In this document: piece after piece, positions 18,028-27,859 of the stretch | Layout: each line of letters opens with the position of its first letter | How positions within the stretch are numbered: the stretch's first letter is position 1 | Translations under genes and position numbers: made by a program | The notes under the pieces: generated by a model | What the model was told of the DNA's origin: nothing | Databases searched by the model: none | Seen by the model: the letters and a program-made list of their open reading frames with translations, nothing else | Assembly: GCA_963741315.1 (NCBI GenBank) | Contig: CAVUHK010000010.1 | Span: forward strand, 62,001-126,000 | Length of the DNA stretch: 64,000 nucleotides | Reading direction: 5' to 3' | Source: PALSA-1003 sp963741315 | GTDB taxonomy: Bacteria > Pseudomonadota > Gammaproteobacteria > Burkholderiales > Casimicrobiaceae

Positions 18028-18968
18028 GGCTCGGCCGCACGTTCGGGCGCGCCAGCCATGATCAACCCGAGCGTCAACGCGAGCGAAGGCATCAGCGCGA
18101 ACTCGATGACCAGGATCATCGGCTTCGCCCAGCCTTCGGGATAAGCGAGGAATGAACCGGCGAGCGGTACGCCCGCGACACCCACGGCGATGAATACCAT
18201 CGGACCCGCGACCAGAAGGACGCGCAACAACCGGCGACTGATCGGCGGCGCATCGGTCAGGCCCGCCATCAGCGTGAGCAGCCACATCGCGGCGATGATG
18301 GTCGCGCCCTGGAACTTGCCACCCGGGTGGTCGGCGCCGACCCAGAAAATGTACATGCCGACGATGATGCCGATCGGAGGCAGTACCCGCGCAATGAAGG
18401 CGAGGATGCCATCGGGATCGGCGTTGTAGCGCGGCCCCGGGCGTCCGCCCCACACCCGATCCGGCGCGAGCGACCATACGCCGATGAGCGCGAGCAGCAG
18501 CACGATCGACTCGAGCAGCGTATCCATGGCGCGATACGCCATCAGCACCGCGGTGATCGGATTGCCCACACCGGTCGACGCCATGTTCGCGGCGGCCTCG
18601 GGCGCGAGCGTCGGGGCCGGGTCGGGTAGCGACAGCAGCGCAACGGCGAGCGCGCCCGCCACGGCCGCCGCGCCGAGTCCCGCCAGCAGGCGCAGCGGCA
18701 ATCCCGGCGCATCGGCCCGTGCTCGCGTCTCGGTCGCGCGAAGCCTGGCCGACGCGCGCACGAGCAGCAGCGCAGTCAAGCCGCCGCCGATCGCGGCCTC
18801 CGTCAACGCGACATCGACGCCGTGCAATTGCACCCACGCCACGGTCAGCAGCAGGCCATACGCCAGGAAGCCTACCGTCGCCGAAAACGTGTCGCGCACG
18901 ACCGTCGTGTACATGCCCAGCGCCAGGATCAACAGCGCCGGGGCGGCGGAGAAAGCATCGACGATCAT
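18024..18968 (-). CDS. mrpB: MrpB with N-terminal DUF4040/MbhD-like domain
   Basis: 314 residues. Residues 1-85 correspond to the C-terminal part of MrpA (MbhD, DUF4040): GVDVALTEAAIGGGLTALLL is its signature. A middle region of ~90 residues resembles MbhE. From about 185 the MrpB domain follows: LPPIGIIVGMYIFWVGADH and PGGKFQGATIIAAM. The large NuoL-like part of MrpA is absent. This fusion and the order E-F-G-(A'B)-C-D match the sodium module of membrane-bound hydrogenases (Mbh) and related bacterial Mrp variants. Overlaps mrpG and mrpC by four bases each. Confidence 0.85.
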   Translation of the reverse strand: MIVDAFSAAPALLILALGMYTTVVRDTFSATVGFLAYGLLLTVAWVQLHGVDVALTEAAIGGGLTALLLVRASARLRATETRARADAPGLPLRLLAGLGAAAVAGALAVALLSLPDPAPTLAPEAAANMASTGVGNPITAVLMAYRAMDTLLESIVLLLALIGVWSLAPDRVWGGRPGPRYNADPDGILAFIARVLPPIGIIVGMYIFWVGADHPGGKFQGATIIAAMWLLTLMAGLTDAPPISRRLLRVLLVAGPMVFIAVGVAGVPLAGSFLAYPEGWAKPMILVIEFALMPSLALTLGLIMAGAPERAAEP

Positions 18969-19282
18969 CGGCTTTGTCCGCGTCCCATGGCACGACGGGC
19001 CGCGCGCGCGATCAGTTGCCCCGCGTCGGCACTGGACAGCAGGACGAGCACCCAGATCGCGATCAGCTTGAGCCCGTTCGCCACGCCGTCGACCTGCGGC
19101 AGAAGGCCGAGCACGATCAGTCCGAGACCGAGGTTGTCGGCCTTGGTGAGCGCGTGCAGTCGGGTGAGCGTATCGGGAAAGCGCAGCAGGCCCACGGTGC
19201 CGGCGAGAAAGAAGAACAGGCCCGCGCCGACCGCAACGTAGGTGAACACGTCGAGAAACGTGCCCAGGTAGGCGCCGCTCAT
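18965..19282 (-). CDS. mrpG: Mrp-type antiporter subunit G
   Basis: 105 residues with three membrane helices, the usual MrpG size. FFFLAGTVGLLRFPDTLTRLHALTKADNLG is the family signature: a helix followed by the conserved RFPD and LHA-TK motif. Small structural subunit of the Mrp complex in the inner membrane. Four-base overlaps with mrpF upstream and mrpB downstream. Confidence 0.93.
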   Translation of the reverse strand: MSGAYLGTFLDVFTYVAVGAGLFFFLAGTVGLLRFPDTLTRLHALTKADNLGLGLIVLGLLPQVDGVANGLKLIAIWVLVLLSSADAGQLIARAARRAMGRGQSR

Positions 19283-19555
19283 GATCGGTCAGTATCGTCC
19301 GTTGACGGTGGCGCGAATTTCACGAACGCGATCGACGCAAACGCCGCCAGCAGCGCAAGCGTCAGCGATACGTCGACGACCGATCCGTCGCCGCTTGCCG
19401 CGCCGCCCAGCAGCAACGCGGCGATGCCGCCGCTGCCGAGCAGTTGCCCCGCCATCATGCGATCGGCGTCGCCCGGTCCGCGCAGCACCCGAACCAGCCC
19501 GGCAGCGACCATCGCCATCACGAAAACCGCCGCCGCCAAGCAGGAACTCAGCCAT
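19279..19555 (-). CDS. mrpF: Mrp-type antiporter subunit F (frame break near the start)
   Basis: About 91 residues, three helices. Family signature LVRVLRGPGDADRMMAGQLL is intact. The ATG at 19555 lies inside the mrpE stop region (ATGGCTGA) and would give MAEFLL, but the rest is one base out of frame; removing one G near 19542 yields MAEFLLAAAVFVMAMV, which is what homologues look like. A TTG at 19539 is the in-frame alternative. Small structural subunit of the Mrp complex; the F subunit of some Mrp systems is linked to bile-salt export. Confidence 0.85.
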
Positions 19556-20070
19556 GAGGTTCGCCCGGCACCAGCGCCTTCGCCAGCAGCCGTTCCTCAG
19601 CGGCCATCTGCGCCGCGACCGGCTGTTCGATATCCAGGCAATGGAATTCGATCGTATCCGGACCGTCACCCACCGGCACCGTCCCCGGCATGAGGCTGGT
19701 GATGGTGGCGAAATTGTTGCGTGCCTGCCCCCGCGGGAAGTCGGTGCGGATAGTCGACGAAGCCGGTGTGGAGCGGCAGGCTGGGCGCGAAGACGCGGCG
19801 CGCCACGTCGATCCCCGCGATCAGCGACTGCCAGAGAAAGCGCGGCACGAGCGCCAGCAACCGGAAGAACCGTACGCGCCCGGTTTGCGGCGGCAGCAGG
19901 CGCAAGCTCGCCCACGTCGCCGCGAGCGTGGCCAACGCTCCGACCGCGAGATCGCCAGGCTTTGTGCTCTGCATGAGCACGAGCCAGAGCGCGAAAAACA
20001 TCGCACCACGGGCCAGAACGATGCGTGCCGGCGTCTTCGTCTCCGGCGCGGCGGAGCGATCGGCGGTCAT
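19548..20070 (-). CDS. mrpE: Mrp-type antiporter subunit E (one apparent frame break)
   Basis: About 173 residues. The N-terminal half has membrane helices (GAMFFALWLVLMQ, GDLAVGALATLAATWASL) and LVPRFLWQSLIAGIDVARRVF, typical of MrpE. Near 19748 an extra C shifts the frame; the corrected reading continues with YRTDFPRGQARNNFATITSL, MPGTVPVG and TIEFHCLD, the conserved C-terminal region, and ends with a stop at 19548. The ATG (20070) overlaps the stop of the preceding 205-residue membrane protein. Confidence 0.85.
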
Positions 20071-20684
20071 GTCGTCGGTCCCGCCATCGCGGCGGCGTCG
20101 ACAAGACGCACGTCCATCTCGGAGAGCCGGTCGTGCAGACGCGCTTCGGCGCGAATCGGCCACCAGTCGTAGAGAAAAATCTCGAGCGGCCGCCACAGCG
20201 CCACCCATCCGGCGATCACCAGGCTTTCCTTGACCAGATAGCCGTAGCTCTCCTTGTCGATCCGCGCCGACAGATATTCGCCAACGATGATCACCAGCGC
20301 AAGGAAGGCCAGGCCGATCACCAGGCTGATGCGGCCGACGCGGAAGAGTTGCCGCAACTGGCGCCGTGTGGCGAGGGCGCGATGGCCGAAGTACGCGTGC
20401 ACGGCATCGCGCAACATGCTGGTATTTTCAGCGGTCGCAGCTTCGCGACCAAGCTGGACGACCAGGTTCAGTGGCTTTCCGGTGGGTGCCTCGCGACCCC
20501 AGTCGAGAATGTATGCGACCGCGGCGGGATCGAGGTCGCGCTCCCGGAACGGTGCCGGGTCCATGGCGTTGAACATTTGCCGCAATTCCCCGACGTGCAA
20601 TTCCAGCACGGCGCGATCTCCGATCGCTGCGGCGCCCGCGATCCGCGCTCCCGATCGCATTCCCGCTGCCTGTTGCATGGTCAT
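20067..20684 (-). CDS. Uncharacterised two-helix membrane protein coupled to mrpE
   Basis: 205 residues, no function recognised. About the first 110 residues are predicted soluble, with ELRQMFNAMDPAPFRERDLD and YILDWGREAP. Two hydrophobic helices follow (LVIGLAFLALVIIVGEYL and LVIAGWVALW), and the linked motif WRPLEIFLYDWWPIRAEARL is strikingly conserved-looking, with a helix-breaking Pro and a cluster of aromatic residues. I recall similar proteins as conserved hypotheticals in proteobacteria. Its stop overlaps the mrpE start (ATGA) and it lies 15 bases after the RND pump. It may be an accessory of the Mrp complex; this is inference from position. Confidence 0.7.
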   Translation of the reverse strand: MTMQQAAGMRSGARIAGAAAIGDRAVLELHVGELRQMFNAMDPAPFRERDLDPAAVAYILDWGREAPTGKPLNLVVQLGREAATAENTSMLRDAVHAYFGHRALATRRQLRQLFRVGRISLVIGLAFLALVIIVGEYLSARIDKESYGYLVKESLVIAGWVALWRPLEIFLYDWWPIRAEARLHDRLSEMDVRLVDAAAMAGPTT

Positions 20685-20699
20685 GGCGGCGGTCTCGAC

Positions 20700-23600
20700 T
20701 CACGCCGCGACGTTGGCCGGCGCGGCAGACGGCGTTTCTTCCTTGCCGAACACCGTGACGTAGAGCACCGGCAGCAGGATCAGCGTGAGCAATGTGGCGA
20801 CCAGCAGCCCGCCCATGATGGCGAACGCCATCGGTCCCCAGAACACGGTCGGCGCGATCGGGATCAAGCCCAGCACGGTAGAGATCGCCGTCAGGATCAT
20901 CGGCCGCAGCCGCGAGGTCGCTGATGCCATCACGGCGTCCCTGACGCCCTTGCCCTCCGCCCGGTCGGACTCGATCTGCACGACGAGGATGACCGCGTTC
21001 TTCGCGATCATGCCGATCAGCGCCAGGATACCCAGGATCGCCACGAAGCCCAAGGGCCGGTTGAACAGGAGCAGGGTGAGGACGACGCCGATCAGCCCGA
21101 GCGGCAGCAGCGCGATCACCATCGCCAGCCTGCGGAAGCTGACGAGCATAAGCATCATGGCCGCGAGCATGAGCACGATCATCAGCGGCACGACGGCAAA
21201 CACCGACGCGCTCGAGATTTCGCTCTCCTCGTAGAGCCCCCCCGTGGCGACGGTATAGGGTCGCGGCAACTTCGCGGCGAACTCGGCGACTTTCGGCGCG
21301 AGCGCGCCCACGACGACATCGGGCAGCACGCCACGGGTCACGTCGGCGCGCACCGTGAGCGTCGGCACACGGTCGCGTCGCCAGACGAGGGGGAACTCCT
21401 GCTCCTCCGTGAAGGTCGCGAACTGCCTCAGCGACACCATCCGTCCGCTCGGCGTCGGCACCTGCAGCGAACTCAGCGTTTCGAACGAGGCGCGCTGATC
21501 GTCGGTGGCGCGCGCGACCACGTTGACGAGATAGATGTCGTCGCGCAATTGCGTGACCGTCGACCCGGTGACCGACGCGTTGAGCACCGCGGCCAGATCC
21601 CCGCGAGCTGACACCGAGCCGGCGCGCCTCGTCCTGGTCGACGTGGACACGCACCTGCCGGGCAGGCTCCATCCAGTCGAAGTGAACGTGACGCGTCCGC
21701 GGGTCGGAGCCAAGCACGTTGGCGAATTCCAGCGCGATCCGACGAACCTCGTCCTTGTCCGGACCCGCGATCCGGTACTGCAACGGCCAACCCACCGGCG
21801 GACCCAATTCGAGCGGCGATACGCGTGCGACGACATCCGGGAACTGCTCGGCCAGCGCCTGCTCGAGTTTCTGCTGCACGCGCTCGCGTGCTTCAAAATT
21901 CTTCGTCACGATGACGAACTGCGCGAAGAACGGATTGGCGAGCTGCACGTTGAGCGTGAGGATGAAGCGGATCGCCCCGCGCCCGACGTAGGTGCTGAAG
22001 TGGTCGACATCGGGATCGTCCTTCAACAGCACTCGAAGCGCTTCGCCTGCGCCTCGGTGGCGTAGATCGAGGCGTTCTGCCGCAAGCGTCATGTCGACCG
22101 TCAGTTCGGGCCGGTCGGAGGCCGGGAAGAACTGCCGCGGAACGTACTGGGACAGAAAGACCGCCACGACGAACGCGCCGATCGTCAGTCCGATCGTCAG
22201 CCACTTCGCACGGATGGCACCCCGCAGGAACGCGCTGTACGCGTCGAGCAACTTGCTCGGCTTGGCCTCCGCATCGGCCTTGGGCGCCTTCAGCAGCGCC
22301 TTGCCCACCAGCGGCGCGAAGATGACCGCGACCAGCCACGACACGATGAGCGAGATGCCGACCACCGAGAAGATCGAGAACGTGTACTCGCCGGCGGAGC
22401 TGCGCGCGAAGCCGATGGGCACGAAGCTCGAGATCGTGACCAGCGTGCCGATCAGCATCGGCGCCGCGAGGGTCCGGTAGGCGAAGGTCGCCGCCTCGTC
22501 CTTGGTGTCGCCCGCTCCGAGGCGGCGAATCATGGCATCGACCGTCGTCATCGCATCGTCGACGAGCAGCGTCAGCGCAATGATGAGCGCGCCGAGCGAG
22601 ATGCGATGCAGGTCGATGTGCGCCACGTCCATGACGGCGAACACGATCGCCAGCGTGAGCGGGATCGCCAACGCAACCACGGCGCCGGGCCGCACACCGA
22701 GGCTGACGAAGCTGCAGACCAGGATGATCAGTATCGCCTGCCACAGCGAGGTCATGAAATCGCTGATCGCAACATCGACGGAGACCGCCTGGTCGGCAAC
22801 CAGCACGGGCTCGATGCCGAGTGGCAGGTTGGCCTTGATGTCGGCCATCTCCTTGCGCACGTTCGCGCCCAGCGCCAGGATGTCGCCGGCGTCGCGCATC
22901 GCGATCGCCAGGCCGATCGCGGGTTTCCCATTGACACGGAACATCGGCTGCGGCGGATCGACGAAGCCGCGCCGCACCGTTGCGATGTCGCCCAGCCGGA
23001 TGATGCGGTCGCCCGCCACGAAGTTGACGGCCTCGATGTCGCGCTCCGAATCGAAGGCGCCGGTGACGCGCAGGAACACCCGCTCGCGCTCGGTCTGGAT
23101 CACGCCGGCCGGCCGCACCAGGTTCTGCGCCTGCAACGTCGCGAGAATCGTCGGATAGTCGAGGCGCAGGCCGGCAAGACGTTCGGTGTTGAACTCGATG
23201 AAGACCTGCTCGTCCTGCGCACCCATGACCTCGATCTTCGAGACATCGGGCACCTGAAGCAGGCGCGAACGCGCCGCCTCGACGTAGTCGCGCAGCTCGC
23301 GGAACGTAAAGCCGTCGGCGGTGAAGGCGTAGATGATGCCGAAGGTGTCGCCGAAATCGTCGTTGAAGAACGGTCCGACAACGCCCGCGGGAAGCGTGCC
23401 CCGCATGTCGCCGATGTTCTTGCGGACCTGGTACCAGACGTCCGGAATGTCGGCCGGCGACGTCGACTGTTTCAGGTCGACGAAGATCGTCGTCTGCCCG
23501 GCGGTCGTGTAGCTGCGCACCCGGTCCAGGTGGCGCGTCTCCTGCAGCGTGCGCTCGAGTCGTTCGGTGACCTGCTTGAGCGTCTCGTCGACCGTCGCCC

Positions 23601-23766
23601 CCGGCCACGCCGCGGCGACGATCATCGTGCGAAAGGTGATCGCGGGATCCTCGCCGCGCCCGAGGCGCAGGAACGACAGCGTGCCCGCGACCACGGCGAC
23701 GATCATCAGGAAGACGATGAGCGAGCGCCGCTTGAGCGCCCACTCCGAGAGATTCGGGCCGATCAC
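20700..23766 (-). CDS. RND efflux pump, inner-membrane permease (one apparent frame break)
   Basis: About 1022 residues, an HAE1-type proton-driven pump with 12 helices and two large periplasmic loops. N-terminus NLSEWALKRRSLIVFLMI, then VEVMGAQDEQVFIEF-like (here IEVMGAQDEQVFIEF) and the helix-4 acidic motif LLVDDAMTTVDAM. Near 21612 one base disrupts the frame in GVS-ARGDLAAVLNASV; downstream the frame is open to the stop, including GILALIGMIAKNAVILVVQIE and GPMAFAIMGGLLVAT. It resembles the group of TriC/MdtB-like drug or lipid pumps. Its start overlaps the adaptor stop. No outer-membrane factor is adjacent. Confidence 0.9.
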
Positions 23767-24883
23767 TGCCTGGTCTCGAGCAGGCGGACTTTCTGTCCCG
23801 GCCGCAGCGCCTGGACGCCGGCTGTCACCACGACGTCGCCGGGATTGAGTCCCGACGCGACCTCGACCCGGTTCGGATCGGAGGAGCGGATTTCGATGGT
23901 GCGCAGCGCGACGGTGCCGGCCTTCGGATCGACGATCCAGACCGCCGAACCGCGATCCGCGCGGACCACCGCCGACGGCGGAATTTCGATGCCTGCCACA
24001 TTCGCGCCCAGCTTGATGCGCCCGGTGACCGTCGTGCCCAGGCGCATCGCTGCCGGCGGATTGATCAGGCGAAACCTCATGCGGAAGGTGCCGGTCACCG
24101 GGTCCGCGCGCGGCGATACTTCACGCACCACGCCGTTGGCGCGTGACTTTCGGATCCGAGGTCAATACCACGTTGATCTCGGAATTCGGCGGGCAAGCTG
24201 TCCTTGACGCGCGCCGGCACATCGAAAACGGCGTCGCGATTGCCCTCCCGCGCAACCTGGACGATGGTGCGTCCGGCGCCCACCACTTCGCCGGGCTCGG
24301 CGGTCGCCGCCGTCACGACACCGGCAACGTCGGAAACCAGACGCGTGTAGCTGAGGCGGTTCTCCGCGAGCGTGACCGACGTCTGTGCGGACTCGACCTG
24401 CGCCTCAGCGGCTTTCAGCATCGACTCGGCCGATTCGTAGGTTGCGCGCGACACTGCATTCTCCGCGACCAGATCGCGCATGCGCCCGTAGTTGTTCCGC
24501 GCCTCCGATAGCTGCGCCCGGGCCGCGCCGAGCTGCGCTCGCGCCGACTGCACGCTGCTCTCCTCGTTCTGGGAATCCAGCCGCGCGATGAGTTGCCCCG
24601 GCCGCACCGTGTCGCCGACGTTGACGTTGCGTTCCAGCAGCCTGCCGTCGATCCGGAACGCCTGGTTGATCTCGGTCTGCGCCTGCACGGTGCCCGACAA
24701 GGTGGCAGTGTCGCCGGCAACGCCTTTCGCGACCGCGAGCACCCGTACCGGCCGAATTTCCGGAGCAGGCGCTTCGACCGCGCGATTGCACGCTGACAGC
24801 AGGAAGGGCGCAACGAACGCGAGCAGCGATACAACCTTCAGTCCAGAGCTTGCTCGCGCGACGGCGAAAGGCAAAAGCATCAA
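23763..24883 (-). CDS. RND periplasmic adaptor lipoprotein (two apparent frame breaks)
   Basis: A membrane-fusion protein of about 373 residues. Signal peptide with lipobox LLSAC, then a lipoyl domain (TLSGTVQAQTEINQAFRIDG, LNVGDTVRPGQ-like), a coiled-coil hairpin (SVQSARAQLGAARAQLSEARNNY) and the second lipoyl half GVVTAATAEPGEVV. The frame is broken near 24190 and near 24145. The middle stretch in a different frame reads PPNSEINVVLTSDPKVT, typical of the beta-barrel domain, and the C-terminal part continues ANGVVREVSPRADPVTGTF to the stop at 23763. Connects the pump to an outer-membrane channel. First gene of the long antiporter operon. Confidence 0.85.
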
Positions 24884-24935
24884 CCAACTCCCGGGCTATC
24901 TACAGCGTATTGTCATTGTTGCTGCGCTGCGGCGC

Positions 24936-24954
24936 AACTGCGCGCGGCGCAGTT
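24936..24954. terminator. Inverted repeat at the end of nhaC
   Basis: AACTGCGC (24936-24943) pairs perfectly with GCGCAGTT (24947-24954) across three bases, directly at the nhaC stop codon and before the RND operon start. No T-run follows on either strand. It may stop or attenuate transcription between nhaC and the RND-Mrp operon. Confidence 0.4.
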
Positions 24955-26438
24955 CAGTCTTGCTTGGGCGGCATCACGACCGTCGGTGCAGCAGCCGGCA
25001 CACCGGCGCTGCGCATCATGCGAATTCCGCCATAGGCCATTGCGACCGCCAACAGCGGGCTCGCGAAGTTGAAGACCGCGTAGGGCAGGTAACTGAACGT
25101 CGCGACCCCCAGCGTCGCCGCCATGTAGGCGCCGCAGCTGTTCCACGGGATCAGCGCCCCGGTTGGCGTCGCGGAGGCGCCTACCGTGCGTGACAGCACC
25201 ACCGGGTCGTAGCCGCGCTGAGCGAACGCACCCTTGAACATCCGGCCGGGCAGGACGACTGCGATGTACTGGTCGGCGGTAATGACGTTGGTCGCGAATA
25301 TCGCGGCCACCAGCGAACCAACCAGCGCACCGGCCGACTTTGCCTTCTCGATGACAGGTGCAATGAGCCGGGTGAGGACGCCAGCCTTCTCGACCACGCC
25401 ACCAAACGCGAGCGCGGTGATGATCAACCAGATCGTGTTGAGCATGCTCTCCATGCCGCCGCGCGAGACGAGCACGTCGATCTCCCTGTGCCCGGTGTTC
25501 GAAACGTACCCGTCGGCGAGTGCCAGCCACACGCCCTTGATCTGCGCGAGCCACGACGGCACGTTCGTGCCGGCATCGGCATACGCGATGACGCGCTCGG
25601 GCGCCACGATGACGGCGAGTACGCCACCCGCGAGCGCTCCGACGAAAATCGACGTGAAGGGAGGAAACTTGAGCAACGCCATGCCGACGACGATGGCGAG
25701 CGGCAGGAACAGCCAGAGCGTTATGTTGAATCCGCCGCTGAGTTCGGCCATGCTTTCCGACGCATCGAAGTCTCCCGGATTGCCCAGCAACCAGAACACA
25801 ACGAGCGCGATAATCAGCGCCAGCGCCGAAGTCACGACCGTCTCGCGCACGTGCTTGTAGAGGCCCACACCGGCGGTGGCGGCGGCGAGGTTGGCCGAAT
25901 CCGAAAGCGGCGAGGTGGTGTCACCGAAGTACGCGCCCGAGATGACCGCGGCCGCGGCGATTGCAGGATTGAGTTCCATGTTCGCGGCAATGCCCATCAG
26001 GCCGATGCCGATCGTGCCGACCACCGTCCACGAGCTGCCGATGCTCGCCGAAACCACCGCGCAGATCAATACCGTCGTGACGTAGAAGAAGTTCGGATTG
26101 AGCAATTTCAGCCCGTAATAGACCATCGCCACGAGCGTTCCGCTCATCGCCCAGGTGCCGATAAGTGCACCGACGGCGAACAGGATGAAGATTGCGCCGA
26201 TCCCCGATCCGACGCTCGTCACCGCGGCATCGCGCAGCGAGTCGAGCGTGTGGCCGCGGCGCCAGCCGATGTACGCGGCGATCATCGTCGCGACCGTCAG
26301 CGCGACCTGGTTCGGACCCAGCGCACCCGCATCGCCGAACAGAAAGTAGGACAGCGCGACCAGTACGATGAGGCCTGCCACCGGAATGATGGCTTCGGTC
26401 AGCGTAAGCGGCTCGGGTTGTCGTTCGGGTTGGTTCAA
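24954..26438 (-). CDS. nhaC: Na+/H+ antiporter, NhaC family
   Basis: 494 residues with about 12 helices, inner membrane. Conserved motifs: SASIGSSWTVVGTIGIGLMGIA, GAYFGDTTSPLSDSANLAAA, and ITADQYIAVVLPGRMF, all hallmarks of NhaC/TetA-type exchangers (IT superfamily). Such proteins swap Na+ for protons; some homologues exchange metabolites such as malate/lactate or tyrosine. It follows arginine deiminase by 97 bases on the same strand, so it may belong to the arcD-arcA transcript. No frame breaks. Confidence 0.88.
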   Translation of the reverse strand: MNQPERQPEPLTLTEAIIPVAGLIVLVALSYFLFGDAGALGPNQVALTVATMIAAYIGWRRGHTLDSLRDAAVTSVGSGIGAIFILFAVGALIGTWAMSGTLVAMVYYGLKLLNPNFFYVTTVLICAVVSASIGSSWTVVGTIGIGLMGIAANMELNPAIAAAAVISGAYFGDTTSPLSDSANLAAATAGVGLYKHVRETVVTSALALIIALVVFWLLGNPGDFDASESMAELSGGFNITLWLFLPLAIVVGMALLKFPPFTSIFVGALAGGVLAVIVAPERVIAYADAGTNVPSWLAQIKGVWLALADGYVSNTGHREIDVLVSRGGMESMLNTIWLIITALAFGGVVEKAGVLTRLIAPVIEKAKSAGALVGSLVAAIFATNVITADQYIAVVLPGRMFKGAFAQRGYDPVVLSRTVGASATPTGALIPWNSCGAYMAATLGVATFSYLPYAVFNFASPLLAVAMAYGGIRMMRSAGVPAAAPTVVMPPKQD

Positions 26439-26535
26439 GGACGCTCCATCGTCAGGACGCCGCGCGCCCGACGCAGGGTGGTGTCACCGTCGACGGCGCG
26501 CGTGCGCCGCCAACGATGGCAATGTCCCAGGGGAC

Positions 26536-27837
26536 TCAGTAATCCACCGGATCGCGGATGATCGGGCAGGTCATGCAATGGCCGCCACCGCGACCGCGGC
26601 CCAGTTCGGCGCCGACGATGGTGATGACTTCGATGCCTTGCTTGCGCAGCAGCGTGTTGGTGTAGGTGTTGCGGTCGTACGCATAGACCACGCCCGGTGA
26701 CGCGCACACGAGGTTCGCGCCACTGTCCCATTGCGTGCGTTCGCGCTGGTAGTCGCTGCCGCCTGCTTCGACCACGCGAAGCTTCTTGAGACCCAGCGCC
26801 TCCTCGACGACGCCGACAAAGGACTTCTTTTCCGCGTGGAACTCGACGCCGCTCGGATGATTGCTCGGGCGATACGAAAAAGTGGTCGTCTTGGCCAGGA
26901 AATCCGGCGCCAGCAGCACGCAGTCGCGGTCGGCAAAAGTGAACACCGTGTCGAGATGCATCGCCGCGCGAATCTTCGGCATCGCCGCCACGATCACGCG
27001 CTCCGCCGCGCCCTTTTTGAACAGCGTGGCCGCGAGCTGGCTGATCGCCTGTCGCGAGGTGCGCTCGCTCATGCCGATCAGCACGATGCCCTTGCCGATG
27101 GGCATCACGTCGCCGCCTTCCAGCGTCGCCTGCCCATGGTCCTTGGTCGGGTCGCCCCACCAGACGTTGACCTTGCCGGCGAAGTCGGGATGGAACTTGT
27201 AGATCGCGGTGGTGAGGATCGTCTCCTCGTGCCGCGCAGGCCAGTACAGCGGATTGAGGGTCACACCGCCGTAGATCCAGCACGTAGTGTCGCGGGTGTA
27301 GAGCGTATTCGGCAGCGGTGCCAAAAGGTATTCGGTCACGCCTGCCGCCTGCTTGGCGACCTTGAGCGCCTTGCCGCCGTGGGCTTCGGGAAAGTCATGG
27401 GTCGACAAGCCGCCGATCAAGGTTTCGGCAAGCTTGCGATTGTCCAGGCCTTCGAGGTAGCTGCGCAGCTCGTCGATGAATCCCAGGCCGACTTGGTCGG
27501 GAACGACCTGATTGTCGAGGATCCATTTCTTCCCGGACGGCACGGCAACCGTCTCGGCCAGCAGATTGTGCATCTCGACGACTTCGACGCCGCGATCGCG
27601 CATCTTGTTGACGAAGTCGAAGTGGTCGCGCTTGGCGTTGTCGACCCACAGCACGTCGTCGAACAGCAGCTGGTCGCAGTTGGACGGCGTCAGGCGCGAG
27701 TGCGCGAGACCCGGCGCGCACACCATCACCTTGCGCAGTTGACCGACTTCTGAATAGACGCCGAACTTGGTGTCCTTCTTCGCGTCCTTCCCGACGACTT
27801 TCTTAACTTCCTTCTTGACGCCTTTTGCCTTTGCCAT
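26536..27837 (-). CDS. arcA: Arginine deiminase with a lysine-rich N-terminal extension
   Basis: 433 residues. Hydrolyses arginine to citrulline and ammonia. Guanidine-binding motifs: LFDDVLWVDNAKRDH, LPNTLYTRDTTCWIYGGV, LEGGDVMPIG and the catalytic Cys421 in GGGHCMTCP. The start at 27837 has GGAG seven bases upstream. The first 24 residues hold ten lysines and precede FGVYSEVGQLRKVMVC, where homologues usually begin; the extension is unusual and probably disordered. It lies 22 bases after arcD. No ornithine carbamoyltransferase (arcB) or carbamate kinase (arcC) is present, so the pathway may stop at citrulline and ammonia here or be completed elsewhere. Confidence 0.95.
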   Translation of the reverse strand: MAKAKGVKKEVKKVVGKDAKKDTKFGVYSEVGQLRKVMVCAPGLAHSRLTPSNCDQLLFDDVLWVDNAKRDHFDFVNKMRDRGVEVVEMHNLLAETVAVPSGKKWILDNQVVPDQVGLGFIDELRSYLEGLDNRKLAETLIGGLSTHDFPEAHGGKALKVAKQAAGVTEYLLAPLPNTLYTRDTTCWIYGGVTLNPLYWPARHEETILTTAIYKFHPDFAGKVNVWWGDPTKDHGQATLEGGDVMPIGKGIVLIGMSERTSRQAISQLAATLFKKGAAERVIVAAMPKIRAAMHLDTVFTFADRDCVLLAPDFLAKTTTFSYRPSNHPSGVEFHAEKKSFVGVVEEALGLKKLRVVEAGGSDYQRERTQWDSGANLVCASPGVVYAYDRNTYTNTLLRKQGIEVITIVGAELGRGRGGGHCMTCPIIRDPVDY

Positions 27838-27859
27838 GATGTGCTCCGAAGACAGGTGA

